Source: CALLPQ01 sp039819545 (GTDB lineage Bacteria; Pseudomonadota; Alphaproteobacteria; Caulobacterales; Parvularculaceae). From it: a DNA stretch of 64,000 nt. This document shows, piece by piece, positions 35,359 to 43,350 of this stretch (positions are counted from its first letter, which is position 1; each line of letters opens with the position of its first letter). The stretch is from positions 62,001 to 126,000 of the forward strand of contig JBCBRS010000004.1 in NCBI GenBank assembly GCA_039819545.1, given 5' to 3'. A program made the position numbers and the translations under genes. Under the pieces are notes generated by a model. The model had not been told where the DNA came from. It made no database searches and was given only the letters and a program-made list of their open reading frames with translations.

Positions 35359-35817
35359 ATGGACGCGTTATACGGGCAGAAAATACTGGAGGCGGCGGCA
35401 ACCATTCCGTCTGCGGAGCGGTTGCCAAACCCCGATGCAACGGCCATGAAACTGTCCCGGGTATGCGGGTCCGAGCTCACGCTTGACCTTACGCTCATGC
35501 GGGGCGTGGTCAGCGCCTACGGTTTGGAGGCAAAGGCCTGCGCCCTCGGCCAGGCGGCGGCCTCCCTGACCGTGCAAAACATCATTGGCGCAGAGCCTGC
35601 GGCGCTGTTCACCCTTCGCCGTCAGATGCGCGCGATGCTGAAAGACAGCGGCCCCGCCCCCACCGATCCGCGCTTTGCCGACCTCGGCGCCCTCGCCGCC
35701 ATCCGCGATTACCCCCAACGCCACGCCTCGACCCTGCTCATTTTTGAAGCCATCGCCGATTGCCTGACGCAATTGGGGTTTGAGGATAGCAAAGAGGCCA
35801 TCGCGCCGCGCTCATAA
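35359..35817 (+). CDS. NifU/IscU-like iron-sulfur cluster scaffold
   Basis: The 152-aa protein from ATG at 35359 shows the IscU fold of the type common in alphaproteobacteria: RVCGSELTLDLTLMRG with the first Cys, and the second ligand in AKACALGQAAASL, where canonical IscU has a Cys-bearing CAIS-type loop. It would build Fe-S clusters on a scaffold before transfer. The third Cys of standard IscU is not in its usual place; a later Cys (ADCLTQLGF) near the C-terminus may not be a ligand. A GGAAAG box supports the start. Confidence 0.75.
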   Translation: MDALYGQKILEAAATIPSAERLPNPDATAMKLSRVCGSELTLDLTLMRGVVSAYGLEAKACALGQAAASLTVQNIIGAEPAALFTLRRQMRAMLKDSGPAPTDPRFADLGALAAIRDYPQRHASTLLIFEAIADCLTQLGFEDSKEAIAPRS

Positions 35818-35868
35818 TTCTTATCGTCGCCGCTTCCACGCCGGCCGTTGCCATGGCAAAAGACGGCC

Positions 35869-37788
35869 ATGAAACAGATCTCGCCTCTATTCACATGGTT
35901 TGAGGGAAAACTGGAACCGTTTCCCGAAGGTGCGCCGGAACGTGGCCGTGATGGCGCTTCCCAGCCGGACGATGCCACCAAAAATCCGTTGCAACCGCCG
36001 ACGGACCTTGTGGGATTTTGTCTTTTCTACACGCGCGATGCCATGGGGTGGATGCTGCTCATGGCTTTTCTGTCAGCGGTGATTGCCGTTGGCGAGGTCA
36101 TGCTGTTCGGGTTTCTTGGCCAATTGGTTGACTGGCTCTCCGCCACGGGACGCGAAGACTTTCTTTCGCGTGAGGGCGGCACGCTGGCCGGTATGGGGTT
36201 TGTCACGCTCATCGTGCTGCCCGCTTGCGCCATCCTCAGCTCCCTGATTATCCATCAGGTTCTGCTCGGTAATCTGCCCACCATCGGGCGTTGGCGGATG
36301 CATCGCTTGCTGCTCGATCAGAGTATGAAGTTTTACTCGGACGAGTTTGCCGGGCGCATCGCCACCAAACTCATGCAGACCGCCCTTGCCGTGCGCGAGA
36401 CAGTGACCAAGCTGCTCGATATTGCGGTTTATGTGGGCGTATATTTTCTCACCATGCTGGTGCTGGTGTTTGCCGCGGACTGGCGGCTGGTGCTACCGCT
36501 CCTGATCTGGCTGGTCTGTTATGTGTTGATCGTGCGGTATTTTGTACCGCGCCTGCGCGATACGGCCAAACGCCAGGCCGATGCCCGCTCGGCTATGACC
36601 GGCCGCATTGTGGACAGTTACACCAATATCGCGACGGTAAAACTCTTCGCCCATGCGGGCGGCGAGCGGGCCTATGCGCGCGAGGGTATGGAGAATTTCC
36701 TCCACACCGTTCACCCGCAAATGCGCCTCGTCACGCAGTTTCAATCGCTGGTCTATACGCTCAATCTTATCGTGGTGGCGTGTGTATCGGCGCTTGGCAT
36801 CTGGCTCTGGCTTGGGGCGCAGGTGTCGGTGGGTGCTATCGCCACGGCCATCGCCCTGACCTTGCGGATCAATGGCATGTCCCAATGGATCATGTGGGAA
36901 ATGTCGGCACTCTTTGAAAATATCGGCACCATCCATGATGGGATGAGCATGCTTAACAAGTCTGTCGACGTGATCGATAAGCCGGATGCGGACGACCTTT
37001 TCCCGGCGGGTGGTGCCATCACATTTGACGCCATCAGTTTTCACTATGGTAAAGATAAAGGCGTGATCGAAAACCTGTCGCTTGCCATTGGCGCGGGCGA
37101 AAAGATCGGGCTTGTGGGCCGGTCCGGCGCGGGCAAGACAACGCTGACGAATTTGCTCCTGCGCTTTTACGATGTGGAAAAGGGGCGCATCCTGATCGAC
37201 GGGCAGGATATTGCAGCCGTCACGCAAGATAGCCTGCGCGCGCAGATTGGCATGGTCACGCAAGATACCTCCCTCCTCCACCGCTCCATCCGCGAAAACA
37301 TCGCCTACGGAAGACCGGACGCCAGTGACGCGGACATCCGCAGCGCCATTGAGCGGGCAAGCGCCGATCAATTCATTTATGAGCTGGAAGATCAAAAAGG
37401 TCGCACCGGGCTCGACGCCCATGTGGGCGAGCGCGGCGTCAAACTCTCTGGCGGTCAACGCCAGCGTATCGCCATCGCCCGGATTTTCCTGAAAAACGCG
37501 CCAATTCTGATCCTCGACGAGGCAACCTCGGCACTTGATTCCGAGGTGGAGCAGGCCATTCAGGAAAACCTCTTTGCCCTGATGGAAGGCAAAACCGTCA
37601 TCGCCATAGCCCACCGCCTGTCCACCATCGCGCAAATGGATCGTCTTATCGTCCTCGACCAGGGTCAGATTGTGGAGGAAGGCACCCATGACGCCCTGAC
37701 CGATGCCGGTGGTCTGTATGCGGACCTCTGGGCCCGCCAGTCCGGCGGCTTTCTCGGGGGTGCGGACACCGTCGTGGCGGCGGAGTAA
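35869..37788 (+). CDS. ABC exporter, fused permease and ATPase
   Basis: The 639-aa protein is an MsbA/multidrug-type half transporter. A polar N-terminal arm of about 50 residues precedes six membrane helices (about 55-330). The nucleotide-binding domain has Walker A GRSGAGKTTL near residue 419, signature LSGGQRQRIAIARI near 526, and Walker B ILILDEATSALD near 550. It should act as a homodimer. The ATG at 35869 is preferred over a TTG at 35848. A dispersed palindrome follows the gene. Confidence 0.92.
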   Translation: MKQISPLFTWFEGKLEPFPEGAPERGRDGASQPDDATKNPLQPPTDLVGFCLFYTRDAMGWMLLMAFLSAVIAVGEVMLFGFLGQLVDWLSATGREDFLSREGGTLAGMGFVTLIVLPACAILSSLIIHQVLLGNLPTIGRWRMHRLLLDQSMKFYSDEFAGRIATKLMQTALAVRETVTKLLDIAVYVGVYFLTMLVLVFAADWRLVLPLLIWLVCYVLIVRYFVPRLRDTAKRQADARSAMTGRIVDSYTNIATVKLFAHAGGERAYAREGMENFLHTVHPQMRLVTQFQSLVYTLNLIVVACVSALGIWLWLGAQVSVGAIATAIALTLRINGMSQWIMWEMSALFENIGTIHDGMSMLNKSVDVIDKPDADDLFPAGGAITFDAISFHYGKDKGVIENLSLAIGAGEKIGLVGRSGAGKTTLTNLLLRFYDVEKGRILIDGQDIAAVTQDSLRAQIGMVTQDTSLLHRSIRENIAYGRPDASDADIRSAIERASADQFIYELEDQKGRTGLDAHVGERGVKLSGGQRQRIAIARIFLKNAPILILDEATSALDSEVEQAIQENLFALMEGKTVIAIAHRLSTIAQMDRLIVLDQGQIVEEGTHDALTDAGGLYADLWARQSGGFLGGADTVVAAE

Positions 37789-37814
37789 AGCTATGGTATA
37801 CCAAAAAACCGCAC

Positions 37815-37922
37815 CCTGAGGAGCCGCACCGATAGCCCGGCGTCTCGAAGGATCACCGCAAGCCAGGTTCCTGAGTATCACCCCACCCTTCGAGACGCAT
37901 CGCAGCAGCAATGCTCCTCAGG
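37815..37922. repeat. Alphaproteobacterial dispersed palindromic repeat
   Basis: Outer arms CCTGAGGAGC (37815-37824) and GCTCCTCAGG (37913-37922) pair; inner arms GCGTCTCGAAGG (37840-37851) and CCTTCGAGACGC (37887-37898) pair. The CTGAGGAGC...GTCTCGAAGGAT pattern is a widespread intergenic element in Rhizobiales and Caulobacterales-like genomes. It sits between the ABC exporter and the AraC gene and may serve as an mRNA end structure. Confidence 0.85.
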
Positions 37923-38069
37923 ATGAGGCTTCACAAACACGGTGTCGGATACAGTTTGCGCAAGCGCAGCGCAAATATTAAGTCTCATTTCCCGCAATTG
38001 TCAGATTGAGACCCCGCATACGCGCCCGCGCCCCTTTGCCGTGGCGTGAAAATCCGCCATATCGCGGCG

Positions 38070-39248
38070 ATGACTGATCCAGCTCTATCAGACCCGCTCG
38101 TTCTTGGCTGGCGCACGGCCTTGATGCTTGCGCTGGCGTCTGTGTTGTTTGCGTCGGCCTTTATTCTGGTGCGAAGCCCCCATGAACGCGCCGCCAAAGC
38201 GTGGTTGACCGCGTTCATTCTGGTGGTGATCGGCCAATTGATCCCCTACATCATTGGCTTTGCCGGGTTTTATGATCGCTATCCGGCGCTAACATTTTTG
38301 CCCGTGGATCTGGCGCTGTTGCTCGCGCCCTTGGTCTGGTTTCATGTTCATGTGTTGTTGACCGGCACCCTGCCGCTGCGCTGGCGGGTTTGGCTCGTGC
38401 CCGGCGCCGCACAGTTTACATGGTACACGGTGCTTTTTGTGGGCCTCGGGTTTGATGGCGCGGCGAAGCTGGCGCTCTTGCGCGAGGTGCAAACGCCCTA
38501 CGTGGCGCGGGCTTTTGACTGGGGCGCGATTGGCCTTGGGCTGTTGACCATTGTCAATATTTGGCGGCTGATGGGGCGGTATGAGGCATTTCTCGATGCG
38601 GCGCGCTCCGACGCCATGGACTATCGCCTCGACTGGCTGACCCGGTTTTTTGTGGGGATTTGCGCCATTGCGGTCGGCTGGTTCGCGGTTGAACTGGTAT
38701 TCGAATTCGTTGTGCCGTTTTCTTATAAGCGGCAATATCTCTGCCTGTTGGCCGAAGGGGCTGTGGTGGCGTGGATGTGTCTGGAGGCACTGACCCGCCT
38801 GACCCAGCCCTTCCCGAAAATGCCCGCGCACAGCTCCATCTCGCCCATCCCCAGGCTGGAACCATCGACTGCCGAGCCGGTCGAACCCGAGCCTGCCCGA
38901 GACTGGCAGAGCGAGGCCGCGCACTTAATCGCGCAGATTGAACGCGAGCAATGGTTTTTGGAGCCGCGTTTGTCGGTAGGCGATATTGCCCGGCGGCGCA
39001 CCACCAACGAGACCTATATCTCGCGCATGCTCAACCAGGGCGCGGGGCAAAGTTTTAACCAGACCATTAACGACATGCGGGTCCGCCACGCCCAGCGCCT
39101 GATCGCACAAGCGCCGGACAAACCACTGATCGAGGTGGCGTTCGCGGCGGGCTTTAATTCCAAGGCCACCTTTAACCGGGTGTTTCGCGCGATGAGTGGC
39201 CAGTCGCCCTCGGACTGGCGCGCGCACCGCGAAAAACCGGGCCCATAA
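38070..39248 (+). CDS. Membrane-anchored AraC-family transcription regulator
   Basis: The 392-aa protein (ATG 38070; an in-frame GTG at 38046 is also possible) has six or seven predicted membrane helices in residues about 10-230 (LGWRTALMLALASVLFASAFIL, LTAFILVVIGQLIPYIIGFAG, LPVDLALLLAPLVWFHVHVLL). A Pro/Glu linker leads to an AraC HTH_18 domain at about 290-388 (LSVGDIARRRTTNETYISRML, IEVAFAAGFNSKATFNRVFRAMSGQSPSDWR). The layout suggests a sensor embedded in the inner membrane that regulates genes directly. The S41 protease gene 139 bp downstream is a plausible target, which is inference. Confidence 0.85.
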   Translation: MTDPALSDPLVLGWRTALMLALASVLFASAFILVRSPHERAAKAWLTAFILVVIGQLIPYIIGFAGFYDRYPALTFLPVDLALLLAPLVWFHVHVLLTGTLPLRWRVWLVPGAAQFTWYTVLFVGLGFDGAAKLALLREVQTPYVARAFDWGAIGLGLLTIVNIWRLMGRYEAFLDAARSDAMDYRLDWLTRFFVGICAIAVGWFAVELVFEFVVPFSYKRQYLCLLAEGAVVAWMCLEALTRLTQPFPKMPAHSSISPIPRLEPSTAEPVEPEPARDWQSEAAHLIAQIEREQWFLEPRLSVGDIARRRTTNETYISRMLNQGAGQSFNQTINDMRVRHAQRLIAQAPDKPLIEVAFAAGFNSKATFNRVFRAMSGQSPSDWRAHREKPGP

Positions 39249-39387
39249 CGGCTCAAAACCCGTAAATCCTGCAAATTGATGGGTTTCAGGGCGCGGGCGC
39301 CCTCTATCTATGGCTACTGTTGCGTTTTTGTGCCGGCTTCACCGGTCGCTGAATGCCCGTGTCAGGCTTAATCGAGGACCCCGTCAT

Positions 39388-40920
39388 ATGCGCAGATTTT
39401 TACTGGCTCTTCTTGCTCCCCTTGCTCTGATTTTGACACCGCTTGGCGTTCTGCCCACCACTGCCCAAGACGCCACCGAGGCAGACGCGGCCACGCGGCC
39501 TGCGCGGAGCGGTGAGACTCGCCTGAGCGCGGCGCAAATTGCCAGCGATGTGGCGATCGCGCGGGAAGTCTATGAGCGGGTTCACCCCGGCTATGACCGG
39601 TACACCGACCAAGCCGAAATTGATGCGGCATGGGAGGCGCTATTGGCGCAGGCGCGGGCGAACGATGGTTTTTCGATTGCGCAGTTTTATCTTGCCGCCC
39701 AGCGCGTCCTCGCCATGATCCGTTGTGACCACACCAAGGCCGAATGGCCGAGCGACCTCGTCGCGAAGCGCGAAACAGTACCCACCTATTTGCCCTTCCG
39801 CTGGACGTTTGTTGAAAACCGCGCCTTTATCATTGATCCGGTTTCCGAAACGGGCCTTCGCGCAAAAGACGAGGTTCTGGCCATCGACGGGATTACCATT
39901 GACGCGCTTAGTGAAAAATGGCTCCCGCTCATCCCCACCGATGGGTTTAACGAGCACACAAAACCGCCGCAGCTGGCTTTTTCTTCAGAGTTCGCGGGCG
40001 GTGCCATTGAGCATTTTGGCGCTATTGCCGGGGACCTGCAGCCCACTGTCGCGCTCACCGTGCGCGCACCGGGCCAAGCGCCGCGCGAGGTTCGCGCCGA
40101 GCGGTTAACGATTACGCAGTGGAAGGACCATCTGGCACGCACCCAGCGCTTTCGGCGCGATTTTAAAGATGGCGTGACCTTCAAAAAAGTTGATCCCGAT
40201 ACGGGCTATCTCAAGGTTGCGACCTTTGTGAACTATCGCAACCCGGTCAAACCAAAAGTTGTCTATGACCCGATTTTCAAACAACTGAAACAAGATAAAG
40301 TGGGCACCCTAATTCTCGATCTGCGCGGCAATGGCGGGGGCTCTGACGATGCCAGCATTGGCCTGTTCAAACGGCTGATCAAGGAACCATCCCGGGTGAT
40401 GCGTGATGTTCAGATGAAGACCATCGATTTTGACGGTATCCGCGATTATCTCTGGACGTGGGATAAGCGTGCCTTGAGGCCGAGCGGCTTGTGGGTGAAA
40501 AAAAAGAACAGCGAGACCAGCTATAGCCTGCGCAATATCGTTACAGCTGGCGCCACTAAAGTGCATAAACCGCATAAAGAGGCGTTCCGTGGCAGACTGA
40601 TCATCCTGATTGACGAAACGATTTCCTCGGCCAGCAATCACTTGATCTCTGCCCTGAGTAAGCGTGATAATGTCGTTTTGGTGGGCTCGCGCGGCGGGGG
40701 GAGTGCAGAAGGGGTCACTGCCGGGGTCTTATATACCCTGACCTTGCCCGACAGCAGGATTCCCATGCGCGTGCCGGGCTGGATACAATATGTGGACACG
40801 GATGCATTTGATCGGGGGCTTGGCGTTGCGCCGGATATTAAAGCCCCTATGAACGTGGAAGCGTGGCTCGCCGCCCGCGACCCGGCGCTTGATGCTGCGA
40901 AAATGCTCGCAGCTCAATAG
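39388..40920 (+). CDS. Exported S41-family peptidase
   Basis: The 510-aa protein begins with a Sec signal (MRRFLLALLAPLALILTPLGVLPTTAQ). A PDZ-like segment (GLRAKDEVLAIDGITID) is followed by the S41 catalytic domain: GTLILDLRGNGGGSDD, the presumed nucleophile in ISSASNHLISAL, and GSRGGGSAEG. S41 proteases (C-terminal processing or tail-specific type) cut proteins in the periplasm. It follows the AraC-type membrane regulator on the same strand, with a GAGGA box before the ATG at 39388. Confidence 0.88.
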   Translation: MRRFLLALLAPLALILTPLGVLPTTAQDATEADAATRPARSGETRLSAAQIASDVAIAREVYERVHPGYDRYTDQAEIDAAWEALLAQARANDGFSIAQFYLAAQRVLAMIRCDHTKAEWPSDLVAKRETVPTYLPFRWTFVENRAFIIDPVSETGLRAKDEVLAIDGITIDALSEKWLPLIPTDGFNEHTKPPQLAFSSEFAGGAIEHFGAIAGDLQPTVALTVRAPGQAPREVRAERLTITQWKDHLARTQRFRRDFKDGVTFKKVDPDTGYLKVATFVNYRNPVKPKVVYDPIFKQLKQDKVGTLILDLRGNGGGSDDASIGLFKRLIKEPSRVMRDVQMKTIDFDGIRDYLWTWDKRALRPSGLWVKKKNSETSYSLRNIVTAGATKVHKPHKEAFRGRLIILIDETISSASNHLISALSKRDNVVLVGSRGGGSAEGVTAGVLYTLTLPDSRIPMRVPGWIQYVDTDAFDRGLGVAPDIKAPMNVEAWLAARDPALDAAKMLAAQ

Positions 40921-41003
40921 ACACAATGATGATAATTCACTGCCCGCAACCCTAGCCCCAAACGAGCAAATATGATGAAATCTCGGCCGGTGGAGGAAGG
41001 ATC

Positions 41004-41513
41004 ATGCTGGCACCGGAAACGATTTTTACGTTGGGCAACCAACTCGCCCTTGTGGGCTGGATTATTCTGGTGTTTTTCCCGCGCCGATTTTTTCCGGTGG
41101 TCTGGATACCCCATTTTATTATTCCCGGTGTATTGGGTCTCGCTTACGCCATGCTGATCCTGACCAGTTTTGGCCAGAGCGATGGTAGTTTTTCATCAAT
41201 CGAGGGTGTCCGAACGCTGTTTGCCGATGACCGTGCGTTGACGGCGGGCTGGCTTCATTATCTTGCCTTCGATTTGTTTATCGGCTCGTGGATTGCCCTT
41301 GAGGCAGATAAGATCGGTGTACCGCGTATCCTTCAGGCCCCTATTTTGCTCGCCACCTTTATGTTGGGGCCTATCGGCCTTGTTATCTTTCTGGTGATCA
41401 AAGCCTGCGCCGGTTGGTCCCCCGCCATTGCAAACCCGGCACTGGGAGCCCAACCTGGTTTACAAGCGCCCGGTTCACAAGCACCCAGCTCACAAGCGGA
41501 CAACAGAATATGA
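41004..41513 (+). CDS. ABA4-like (DUF4281) membrane protein
   Basis: The 169-aa protein has four predicted helices: LGNQLALVGWIILVFF, IPHFIIPGVLGLAYAMLIL, the AGWLHYLAFDLFIGSWIALEAD segment, and LATFMLGPIGLVIFLVIKA. The FDLFIGSW..ALEA block is the mark of DUF4281 proteins, named after plant ABA4, which is needed for neoxanthin formation. The bacterial role is unknown. A repetitive Gln/Ser/Ala tail (GLQAPGSQAPSSQADN) ends the chain. A GGAGGA box precedes the start, and its stop overlaps the start of the next gene (ATGA), so the two form an operon. Confidence 0.85.
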   Translation: MLAPETIFTLGNQLALVGWIILVFFPRRFFPVVWIPHFIIPGVLGLAYAMLILTSFGQSDGSFSSIEGVRTLFADDRALTAGWLHYLAFDLFIGSWIALEADKIGVPRILQAPILLATFMLGPIGLVIFLVIKACAGWSPAIANPALGAQPGLQAPGSQAPSSQADNRI

Positions 41514-42346
41514 CCGATAGCGCAACTCCGCCGCTCTATGGCACATTCGCATCGGACAAGCCAACGCGCAGTGTACTGATGACAGCGTTTTTCATTACCG
41601 GCGTACTGGCGGTTACCTTTCTTCCCGCGCTTGTTGATGATCGAACGTTGAACGGCATCAATATCTGGATCAAGCCGCTGAAATTCTCCATCGCCCTTGT
41701 GGTCCACAGCTTTACGTTGGCGCTGTTGATGCAACAATTGAGCGCCAAAGATCGCAGCGGCTGGCTGATGGGCAGTGTGACGGCGGCCTATGGCGCGGCC
41801 ATCGCATTCGAGACCGTTTATGTCACCATTCAGGCCATGCGCGGACGCGCATCGCACTATAATAGCGAGACGATTGCCGAGCAGGTGCTTTACGGCATCA
41901 TGGGTTTTGGTGCGGTGCTGTTGGTAGTGTTGCCCATGGTTATTGCCATTCTGCTGTGGCGGCAGCGAAGAAAACAGTGGACGGGATATCGTCTGGGTAC
42001 GGTTCTTGGATGCCTCATAGGGCCTTTACTGACCATGGTTTACGGGTTCACGCTATCGTTCGGCGATAGCCATTTCGTCGGCGCGCCGCCGGGTGCGCTT
42101 GATACGCCGGGTCTGCCTTTTGTTGGCTGGTCAACGCAATATGCCGACTTGCGGCCAGCGCATTTCTTTGCCTTGCATATGATCCAGGTTTCACCCTTGG
42201 CCGGCTGGACCATGGACCGCGTTGCGGGGCCAGATCATACGGCACTGGCCAGGGTTGCTGCGCTGGCGGCGACTATTCTTTTTGCTTCAATTTCCACATG
42301 GCTCTTTTTTAACGCCATGGGCGGCAATGTCCTTCCTTTTGTCTGA
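41510..42346 (+). CDS. Multi-span membrane protein co-transcribed with the ABA4-like gene
   Basis: The 278-aa protein has about seven predicted helices (SVLMTAFFITGVLAVTFLPALV, FSIALVVHSFTLALLMQQL, LMGSVTAAYGAAIAFETVYV, VLYGIMGFGAVLLVVLPMVIAILLW, and three more). Between helices lie polar loops with RASHYNSET and a conserved-looking GDSHFVGAPP and PAHFFALHMIQ. His residues near membrane ends could bind a metal or haem, but no family is recognised. It overlaps the ABA4-like gene by four bases, so the two products may work together. Confidence 0.75.
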   Translation: MTDSATPPLYGTFASDKPTRSVLMTAFFITGVLAVTFLPALVDDRTLNGINIWIKPLKFSIALVVHSFTLALLMQQLSAKDRSGWLMGSVTAAYGAAIAFETVYVTIQAMRGRASHYNSETIAEQVLYGIMGFGAVLLVVLPMVIAILLWRQRRKQWTGYRLGTVLGCLIGPLLTMVYGFTLSFGDSHFVGAPPGALDTPGLPFVGWSTQYADLRPAHFFALHMIQVSPLAGWTMDRVAGPDHTALARVAALAATILFASISTWLFFNAMGGNVLPFV

Positions 42347-42348
42347 AA

Positions 42349-42376
42349 AAAAGCGGTACCCGGATGGATACCGCTT
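42349..42376. terminator. Bidirectional terminator between convergent genes
   Basis: AAAGCGGTA pairs with TACCGCTTT around a ten-base loop, with A run on the left and T run on the right. It separates the ABA4-like operon (rightward) from the second folE (leftward). Confidence 0.8.
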
Positions 42377-42402
42377 TCTGAATTCTTTGGATAGGACAGG
42401 GC

Positions 42403-43029
42403 TTATACAGCGATCAACCGCATAAAGCGTTCTTCCATTTTCGGATCGTCCTTGAAAACGCCGGTAAACCGTGTTGTGACCGTATCCACACCATGTTTAT
42501 GCACACCCCGTGTGGACATGCATTGATGCTCCGCACTGATCCAGACCGCCACGCCGCGCGGTTCCAGAACACGGGTTAACGTATCGGCTATCTGCGCTGT
42601 CAGTTTTTCCTGCACCTGCAGGCGCTTGCCATAGGCATCCACAAGACGTGCCAGTTTAGAGATACCCACAACCTTATCCGAAGGAAGATAGGCAATATGC
42701 GCAGTACCGATGATCGGTGCCATATGGTGCTCGCAATAGCTTTCCAGGCGGATGCCCTTTAGCAAGACGATATCGTCATAGCCCTCAACTTCCTCAAAGG
42801 TGCGTGCAAGGATGGTTTCGGGATCGGTCTCATATCCCACAAACCACTCTTCAAAGGCTTTTGCCACCCGTTTGGGCGTATCGAGCAAACCTTCTCGGGT
42901 TGGGTCATCGCCCGCCCACTTGATCAAGGTGCGAACGGCCTCCTCGGCTTCGGAACGGGTGGGCTGGGAAGAGACTGAGGGTGAAATTTCATCGGCGCGC
43001 GCGGGCGCATCGTAGGCAATGGCGGTCAT
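42403..43029 (-). CDS. folE: GTP cyclohydrolase I, second paralogue
   Basis: The 208-aa protein has all FolE features: LLDTPKRVAKAFEEW, zinc ligands in SYCEHHMAPIIG and SAEHQCMSTRG, and KVVGISKLARLVDAY. It is clearly homologous to the riboflavin-operon copy at 15148-15744 but has a longer N-terminal arm and differs at many positions, so it is not a recent duplicate. It stands alone, convergent with the ABA4-like operon and divergent from cysS. This copy is the likelier housekeeping enzyme for folate synthesis, which is inference. Confidence 0.95.
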   Translation of the reverse strand: MTAIAYDAPARADEISPSVSSQPTRSEAEEAVRTLIKWAGDDPTREGLLDTPKRVAKAFEEWFVGYETDPETILARTFEEVEGYDDIVLLKGIRLESYCEHHMAPIIGTAHIAYLPSDKVVGISKLARLVDAYGKRLQVQEKLTAQIADTLTRVLEPRGVAVWISAEHQCMSTRGVHKHGVDTVTTRFTGVFKDDPKMEERFMRLIAV

Positions 43030-43223
43030 CGTGGCCTGTCCTATCGTTAGTAGCGATCGTAAATTCGCAATTCTATGAAAAGCAGAAAAGCGGGTATTAC
43101 CGAAAGTCGGAACGATCTAAATATGGGGTCGGATTACCCAAATTTCAAATCACATCCCATTACAATAGACCGTTAAACTTGCTTTACTACATCTAAGATA
43201 TTGAAGTTGTTGGTATTTTTCAG

Positions 43224-43260
43224 ATGACAGATAAGCCTGTCATTTTCAAATGACAGTCAT
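43224..43260. promoter_or_regulatory. Cluster of TGACAG palindromes in the folE2-cysS divergent region
   Basis: ATGACAG (43224-43230) and CTGTCAT (43237-43243) form a perfect seven-base inverted repeat with a six-base spacer. ATGACAGTCAT at 43250-43260 is an 11-bp perfect palindrome. The cluster lies in the AT-rich 321-bp region between folE2 (leftward) and cysS (rightward), 91 bp before the cysS start. It looks like an operator; the regulator is unknown. The rest of the region has no gene. Confidence 0.5.
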
Positions 43261-43350
43261 TGGAACGGTTAGCCACCTTCCCAAAATCGCGGCTTGCCCC
43301 CTGCCATACAAGGCGGTAGCACGCTTTACCCCTAACCGTTTTGGCGCCTC

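Noticed and set aside
36493..37911. 472-codon leftward open frame opposite the ABC exporter
   Set aside because: It is antisense to a well-supported transporter, shows no family pattern, and runs through the palindromic repeat.
39285..39303. GC-rich palindrome GGGCGCGGGCGCCC before the S41 gene
   Set aside because: Short GC palindromes are common in this sequence, and no T run or conserved context accompanies it.
43073..43177. 34-codon ORF (MKSRKAGITESRND...) in the folE2-cysS region
   Set aside because: No ribosome site and no similarity; the region is better explained as promoter DNA.
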